From Mucilaginibacter sp. PPCGB 2223 (GTDB taxonomy: Bacteria > Bacteroidota > Bacteroidia > Sphingobacteriales > Sphingobacteriaceae), in NCBI RefSeq assembly GCF_001705515.1, contig NZ_MDJS01000001.1, forward strand, positions 1,612,001 to 1,676,000: 64,000 bases of DNA, read 5' to 3'. The stretch's first letter is position 1. Each line of letters starts with the position of its first letter. Made by a program: the position numbers and the translations under genes. This document shows positions 59,980 to 64,000 of the stretch, piece after piece. The notes under the pieces are model-generated. The model made no database searches. It had not been told where the DNA came from and saw only the letters and a program-made list of their open reading frames with translations.

Positions 59980-62436
59980 TTAATTCCCTACTCTGCCTGC
60001 TTCGGTATTGGCAGCGCCCGTATCGCGTTTTTTACGGTTATCTTTATTTGATCCGAAGTTATAGCTAAAACCAAGCGTAACCGAGCGGTTAGCATTATCG
60101 TTATGATAGGTTATAGCCGCGCCCGGGACATTGGTGATCGTGCCTGCCGAAAAGTTTGCCTTGAATACATCCCGTGCACTTAGCTTTATCGCACCCTTAT
60201 TTTTTAACACCTTCTTTTGGATACCGGCATTGGTTTGTTCGCGGAAACGATGGGTAAATTGTGCATCGCGTGTTGGTGTAACATAAAAAGTGCCCAGCTC
60301 GGCGCTCCAGCCATTACCTAAATTAAACTGATTGGTCCAGTTAAAGTAATAATAGGTACTGCTGCTATTGAGGTTCAGGTTATCAATCTGCCCGTTATAC
60401 CAATTGTGCATCAGCTCGGTGTAAAAATTAAAGCTCCACCATTTTGCCGGATTAAGGGCAATGTTTGCGGTAATCCCCCAATGGTCGCGGCGGCCCAGGT
60501 TACCTGAGGTTGCCGCAAAAATACCGCCTGCTATGGTCTTATCCACTTCTACCTGGTAATCGACAATAGGATTGTACTCTGCCGTTAAGGTAAGCATGCT
60601 TTTGTATGAGTATGTCAACTCGTAGTACGTTGAGTATTGGGGCCTCAGGAAAGGATTACCGCTAAACTGGCTGTATTTATCCAATATAGTTACAAAGGGG
60701 TTCAGATCCTGGTAGTACGGGCGGTCGATACGCCTGCCGTAACTAAATTTCAAGGCGTTTTTTCCTGCTGTATCCAATTTGTATAAAATGTATGCTGTAG
60801 GGAATAAACTGGTGTACTGCTGAGTAAATAACGAGTCGGGACTTTGCGCATTCCCTAATTGATGCCCGTTTACATGGGTATTTTCGGCACGCAAACCCGC
60901 CTGTATTGATAGCCGCTTAAAATCCTGGTTAAAGCTGATATAGGCGGCATTAATGCTTTCTTTATATAAAAAGCGGTTGGTGTTGTTGTTATCTACAGTA
61001 CTGATGCTATTGATCACATTGAAATAATTGGCTGCATTATCTGTATTTACATAACTGGTTTTTAAGCCCGCCGATAGCTTAGCCTTATTTTTTAACGGAC
61101 GCTCATAATCGGTTTTGGCAGCATATATGTCAATATCAGCGGGTAAATTATCCAGTATATCCTGTGTCGTGGCCATGATGCCGCCCGCGTTGTAAGTATT
61201 GTTAAAAAACGACTGATCCCGTCTGTTACTATATCTCAGATAATCCAGGTCGAAGGTTAAAACCTGGCCCAAACTATCAAACTGATGGCTGTAATTAAGA
61301 TTAATACCGCCGTTATAGTTTTTGCTCTGGGTGTTGTTATTGGATGTAATGGTCGAATCAAGCTTTCCTTCCCTGTCTTTTAACACGCTGTTTACCGGGT
61401 TGTAATTATGCCCGGTGGACATTGCGCCCGTCAATACAAAGCCAAGTGTAGTTTTGGGCGACAGGTAATAGTCCATCCCCAGTTTAACATTCGGGTTGTA
61501 GTTGGTAGGGTTAAAAAAAGCTGTTTCGGTATATGACGAAGTCACATTGCCGAGCCCATCCAGATAAGTGCGGCCAACATCGAGCCTCCGGTAACCATTT
61601 TGCACACCGTACCCGGCATTGACAAAAAAGTTTACCTTGTTCACGTGATAGTTGAGGTTAACGCTTTCCAGTGTGCGCCAATATTTAGCCATACCCACAC
61701 TTGCTGCGATACCACCGTTAAATCCCTTGGCTTTTGATTTTTTAAGTTTGATATTGATCACACCTGCGTTACCCGAAGCATCATATTTAGCCGGCGGATT
61801 GGGCATCAGCTCTATCTGGTTCAGCTGTGATGCAGGCAGCGACTTAAGGTAGTTGGCCAGATCCTGACCAGATAAATAAGTCGGTTTATCGTCAATCAGC
61901 ACCATTACACCCGTGCGCCCCTTGAAAGTTATATTGCCGTTATCGTCAACGGTAACCCCGGGTGCTTTCTCTAAAGCTTCAAGAGCGTTTTCGCCCACAC
62001 TGGATATAGAAGAGCTTACGTTAACCACCGTACGATCAATCTTTTGCTCAACAAATGGTTTCTGACCAGCGATTTCGACCTCTTTAAGTTGCCTGCTCGT
62101 TGATACAAGTACAATAGCGGGCAAGCTGATTGTTTGCTGCTTATCGATAAGCAACGAGTCGCCTTTATAATTCTGATAGCCTACTGCGCTAATTAAAACG
62201 CGGTATTTACCATTTTGCAGCCCTTCAACCACAAAGGAGCCATCGGGATTGGTAAGTGCTGTTTTCACCATTGCCAGTGTTTTAAAATCGGCCACTGTTA
62301 TCGTAGCGGCATCTACCGGTTTTTTATCCTGATTGGAAACCTTACCCTCAATTTTGCCCGAGCCACCTTGGGCCCGGGCAAAATTAAAGGCAGAGCACAG
62401 CCCTGTGGCTATCAAAGCCATTATAAATGTTTTCAT
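59980..62436 (-). CDS. Outer-membrane beta-barrel receptor with carboxypeptidase-regulatory domain
   Basis: 818 aa with signal peptide (MKTFIMALIATGLCSAFNFA). Residues 29-110 are a CarboxypepD_reg-like Ig domain (GKIEGKVSNQDKKPVDAATI), 130-235 a TonB-dependent plug-like domain (LEALEKAPGVTVDDNGNITF, VMVLIDDKPTYLSG, MPNPPAKYDASGNAGVINI), and the rest a barrel of the OMP_b-brl_3 type ending VTLGFSYNFG. Substrate unknown; this family is not a SusC partner and no SusD is present. The DUF4097 genes lie 38 bp upstream. Confidence 0.88.
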   Translation of the reverse strand: MKTFIMALIATGLCSAFNFARAQGGSGKIEGKVSNQDKKPVDAATITVADFKTLAMVKTALTNPDGSFVVEGLQNGKYRVLISAVGYQNYKGDSLLIDKQQTISLPAIVLVSTSRQLKEVEIAGQKPFVEQKIDRTVVNVSSSISSVGENALEALEKAPGVTVDDNGNITFKGRTGVMVLIDDKPTYLSGQDLANYLKSLPASQLNQIELMPNPPAKYDASGNAGVINIKLKKSKAKGFNGGIAASVGMAKYWRTLESVNLNYHVNKVNFFVNAGYGVQNGYRRLDVGRTYLDGLGNVTSSYTETAFFNPTNYNPNVKLGMDYYLSPKTTLGFVLTGAMSTGHNYNPVNSVLKDREGKLDSTITSNNNTQSKNYNGGINLNYSHQFDSLGQVLTFDLDYLRYSNRRDQSFFNNTYNAGGIMATTQDILDNLPADIDIYAAKTDYERPLKNKAKLSAGLKTSYVNTDNAANYFNVINSISTVDNNNTNRFLYKESINAAYISFNQDFKRLSIQAGLRAENTHVNGHQLGNAQSPDSLFTQQYTSLFPTAYILYKLDTAGKNALKFSYGRRIDRPYYQDLNPFVTILDKYSQFSGNPFLRPQYSTYYELTYSYKSMLTLTAEYNPIVDYQVEVDKTIAGGIFAATSGNLGRRDHWGITANIALNPAKWWSFNFYTELMHNWYNGQIDNLNLNSSSTYYYFNWTNQFNLGNGWSAELGTFYVTPTRDAQFTHRFREQTNAGIQKKVLKNKGAIKLSARDVFKANFSAGTITNVPGAAITYHNDNANRSVTLGFSYNFGSNKDNRKKRDTGAANTEAGRVGN

Positions 62437-62474
62437 AAGGTAAGTTGCTATTCGGTTATATTCAGAGGTATCCG

Positions 62475-63296
62475 TTACTTAACCTTTCGGAGATAAATAC
62501 TGCCGTTCATGGTTTTCATCAGTATTTCGGGGCCACCACCTGCTATTTTGCCATAAACCCAATCGTCTATCTTCAGGTTATACATGCCATCTTTGGCGGT
62601 GCGGGTAATTTCGGGCTTGCGGGCATCGTTAACCACATCAAAATCGGTATAGATGTTGCCATGATCGGTTTTAAGCTTGATATTAGCCTTCAGGTTTGCC
62701 GGGAAAGTTATATCAACACTACCGTTCAAAGTGGTAAACGCCATGGCAGCTTTAGGGTCGATGCTTTTAAAAGCAACGTTTACGGGCCCATTGGTAGTGT
62801 TTGCTACCACCGACCCTGATATGCCGCTCATTTTAATACCGCCATTGGTGTTACTTAACTCCATATCTCCGCTCACATTGTTCACTGTTAAATTTCCTCC
62901 GTTAACTGTGCTCAGCTTTAAGGTAGCACCGTTTTGAGGCACTTTGATAAGCAGGTTAACACGGTGCGGGATATCGGCACCTACGGTAACCGTATTATTC
63001 TTTTCTTCGGCGTGGATATCGGCTGAAGCGCCCGGATCTAATCGTTTCATGCCGTTTACTTCACGGTCCTGGTGGCGGCGTTCTTCGCTCTTAACTTCAA
63101 TAATTACGTCCTTACCTTCGTAACCGGTTACCGTTATTGAGCCCTGCACCAGGTCGACGTTGAGTTTATAAGGTTTCCCCGGTTCGCTTAAAGCTACTGT
63201 TAATTGCTCGCTTTTATCTTGTGCCCGCAACTGTGTGCCAAGCAGCATTGCTGTAGCGAGTATCCCTGCAAATTTTATTGATCTTATCGTTTTCAT
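62475..63296 (-). CDS. DUF4097-type beta-helix protein, exported
   Basis: 273 aa from ATG 63296 with a signal peptide (AMLLGTQLRAQ). Repetitive beta-strand sequence with recurring N-G-x-(V/I) turns (VNGGNLTVNNVSGDMELSNT, NGGIKMSGISGSV, NGPVNVAF, LNGSVDITFP, MNGSIYLRKVK) is the DUF4097/DUF4098 adhesin-like pattern. Function unknown. Tandem with a paralogue whose stop is 4 bp upstream. Confidence 0.85.
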   Translation of the reverse strand: MKTIRSIKFAGILATAMLLGTQLRAQDKSEQLTVALSEPGKPYKLNVDLVQGSITVTGYEGKDVIIEVKSEERRHQDREVNGMKRLDPGASADIHAEEKNNTVTVGADIPHRVNLLIKVPQNGATLKLSTVNGGNLTVNNVSGDMELSNTNGGIKMSGISGSVVANTTNGPVNVAFKSIDPKAAMAFTTLNGSVDITFPANLKANIKLKTDHGNIYTDFDVVNDARKPEITRTAKDGMYNLKIDDWVYGKIAGGGPEILMKTMNGSIYLRKVK

Positions 63297-63300
63297 CTTC

Positions 63301-64000
63301 TTATTGTTGTTTTTTAATATAAATATTTCCGTTGAGTGTTTCAAATTTAAAAAGCTTACCACCCGCACCAATCTTTACTTCCGAATCTTTATTCAACCTG
63401 TAAGTGGTGCCGTTTTTACCTTTGCCTTCGGTTTTGGTAACCTTGCCCGGCAATACCTCCACATCATCAAAATCGGTATAGAATTGTCCGTTCATGCTTT
63501 TGAAGCCAATGTTGGCCGCCAAGGTGGCCGGGTAGGTAACTTTGATAGCCCCGTTGATGGTATAGTACGACGAATCATCGTTAGGCGCAACCAGGTAGTT
63601 AACCGTTACCGGGCCGTTAACCGTGTGCGCATAAGTGGCGCCTTTGGCGTTCTGTATCTCAATACCGCCGTTCACGTTATTGATATGCAGCGAGCCGTAA
63701 ACATCCTTAACCAGTATATTGCCGCTGTTTATTGTTGATATACGCAAACTTAAGGCATAGGGCACCTTGATCGTAAAGTTTAGTTTGTATTTGTATTCGA
63801 TACGCCTGTGGTTGTTTTCCCAATCGCCGTAATGGGTATGCGGACGCGAGTCGAAAGGTGCGGCAATATAAGCCATCACGGTATCTGCTTTCTCGTCAAA
63901 GGCCAATTTAAATTCCTTTTTTCCTTCCGCTAAAGTAGCTTCGTCATCGGCCGAGATGGTTTGATCGATCTCCATGATCACTTTATTGCCCGAGTAGCCT
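63301..64000 (-). CDS. DUF4097-type protein, paralogue (5' end beyond window)
   Basis: The frame is open to the window edge, so the N-terminus is missing; the visible start is GYSGNKVIMEIDQTI, matching TVTGYEGKDVIIEVK of the neighbour. The repeated INSGNILVKDVYGSLHINNV, NGGIEIQNAKGATYAHTVNG and LNGNIYIKKQQ are the same strand pattern. Tandem duplication with the 62475 gene; function unknown. Confidence 0.85.
   Translation of the reverse strand, partial: GYSGNKVIMEIDQTISADDEATLAEGKKEFKLAFDEKADTVMAYIAAPFDSRPHTHYGDWENNHRRIEYKYKLNFTIKVPYALSLRISTINSGNILVKDVYGSLHINNVNGGIEIQNAKGATYAHTVNGPVTVNYLVAPNDDSSYYTINGAIKVTYPATLAANIGFKSMNGQFYTDFDDVEVLPGKVTKTEGKGKNGTTYRLNKDSEVKIGAGGKLFKFETLNGNIYIKKQQ

Noticed and set aside
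59980-62436. SusC-type receptor
   Set aside because: The barrel is of the OMP_b-brl_3 type, shorter than SusC, and has no SusD partner.
1-64000. CRISPR arrays, insertion sequences, prophage genes, toxin-antitoxin pairs
   Set aside because: Looked for and not seen: no regularly spaced repeats, transposase motifs, integrases or phage structural genes.

Overview
The window comes from a Bacteroidota chromosome, most likely a plant- or soil-associated Sphingobacteriaceae of the Mucilaginibacter/Pedobacter type. The basis is the -7 promoter boxes of the form TAnnTTTG, tandem pectin methylesterases with a GH2 enzyme, the outer-membrane beta-barrel receptor, the DUF4097 proteins and the SLBB-type export protein. 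No insertion sequence, phage or CRISPR array is visible.

Layout. (1) 1-1865: a GH130 mannoside enzyme (cut by the window edge) and an SDR oxidoreductase, then a dead oxidoreductase remnant. (2) 2312-20916: a stress/dormancy-like island. It holds three intact UspA-type proteins, two DUF892 ferritin-like genes (one frameshifted), a HAD phosphatase fused to a P-loop ATPase, a histidine kinase and a lone receiver, an HdeD-like protein, an SDR, a zinc alcohol dehydrogenase, phospholipid genes, a three-BON protein, a glucan phosphorylase homologue, a broken CHAD gene, PfkB, Hsp20 and an eRF1-like (baeRF) hibernation factor. (3) 20949-22414: tiny membrane proteins and a DUF305 protein. (4) 22443-28047: a pectin/plant-polysaccharide degradation cluster. 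(5) 28172-34461: tRNA-Ser(CGA), a RibD-C reductase, a DNase II homologue, MobA, a Cys-rich Crp/Fnr regulator and a DPP-IV-type peptidase. (6) 34497-58762: a large exopolysaccharide locus (Wza, Wzz, nucleotide-sugar enzymes, Wzx, a Wzy-like protein, glycosyltransferases, AsnB, methyltransferases, and a WecA-like initiating transferase), almost all on the minus strand. (7) 58955-64000: a GT2 enzyme, an outer-membrane barrel receptor and two tandem DUF4097 proteins.

Main discovery. Nine transcription units of the stress island carry an FNR/CRP-type dyad, (A/T)TGA(C/T)-N4-(G/A)TCA, ending exactly 23 bases before a -7-like box (TAnnTTTG or a variant). This is class II activator geometry with the dyad centre near -41.5. 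At eight of the nine a second dyad lies exactly 22 bp further upstream (near -63.5): perfect in the core at four, one core mismatch at three, two mismatches at one. I saw no such arrangement upstream of the promoters I checked outside the island. The Crp/Fnr-family gene at 31252 has four N-terminal cysteines and keeps the Glu and Arg of the recognition helix that read a TGA core, so it is a plausible local controller. The gene content (USP, PfkB, Hsp20, baeRF, sensor kinase) parallels the mycobacterial DosR dormancy regulon, but here it appears wired to an FNR-like switch.

Two genes of the island (DUF892 copy 2 and CHAD) are broken only by one-base changes in A/T homopolymers, four in all. 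These are either slippage mutations or assembly errors and should be resolved before calling the genes dead.
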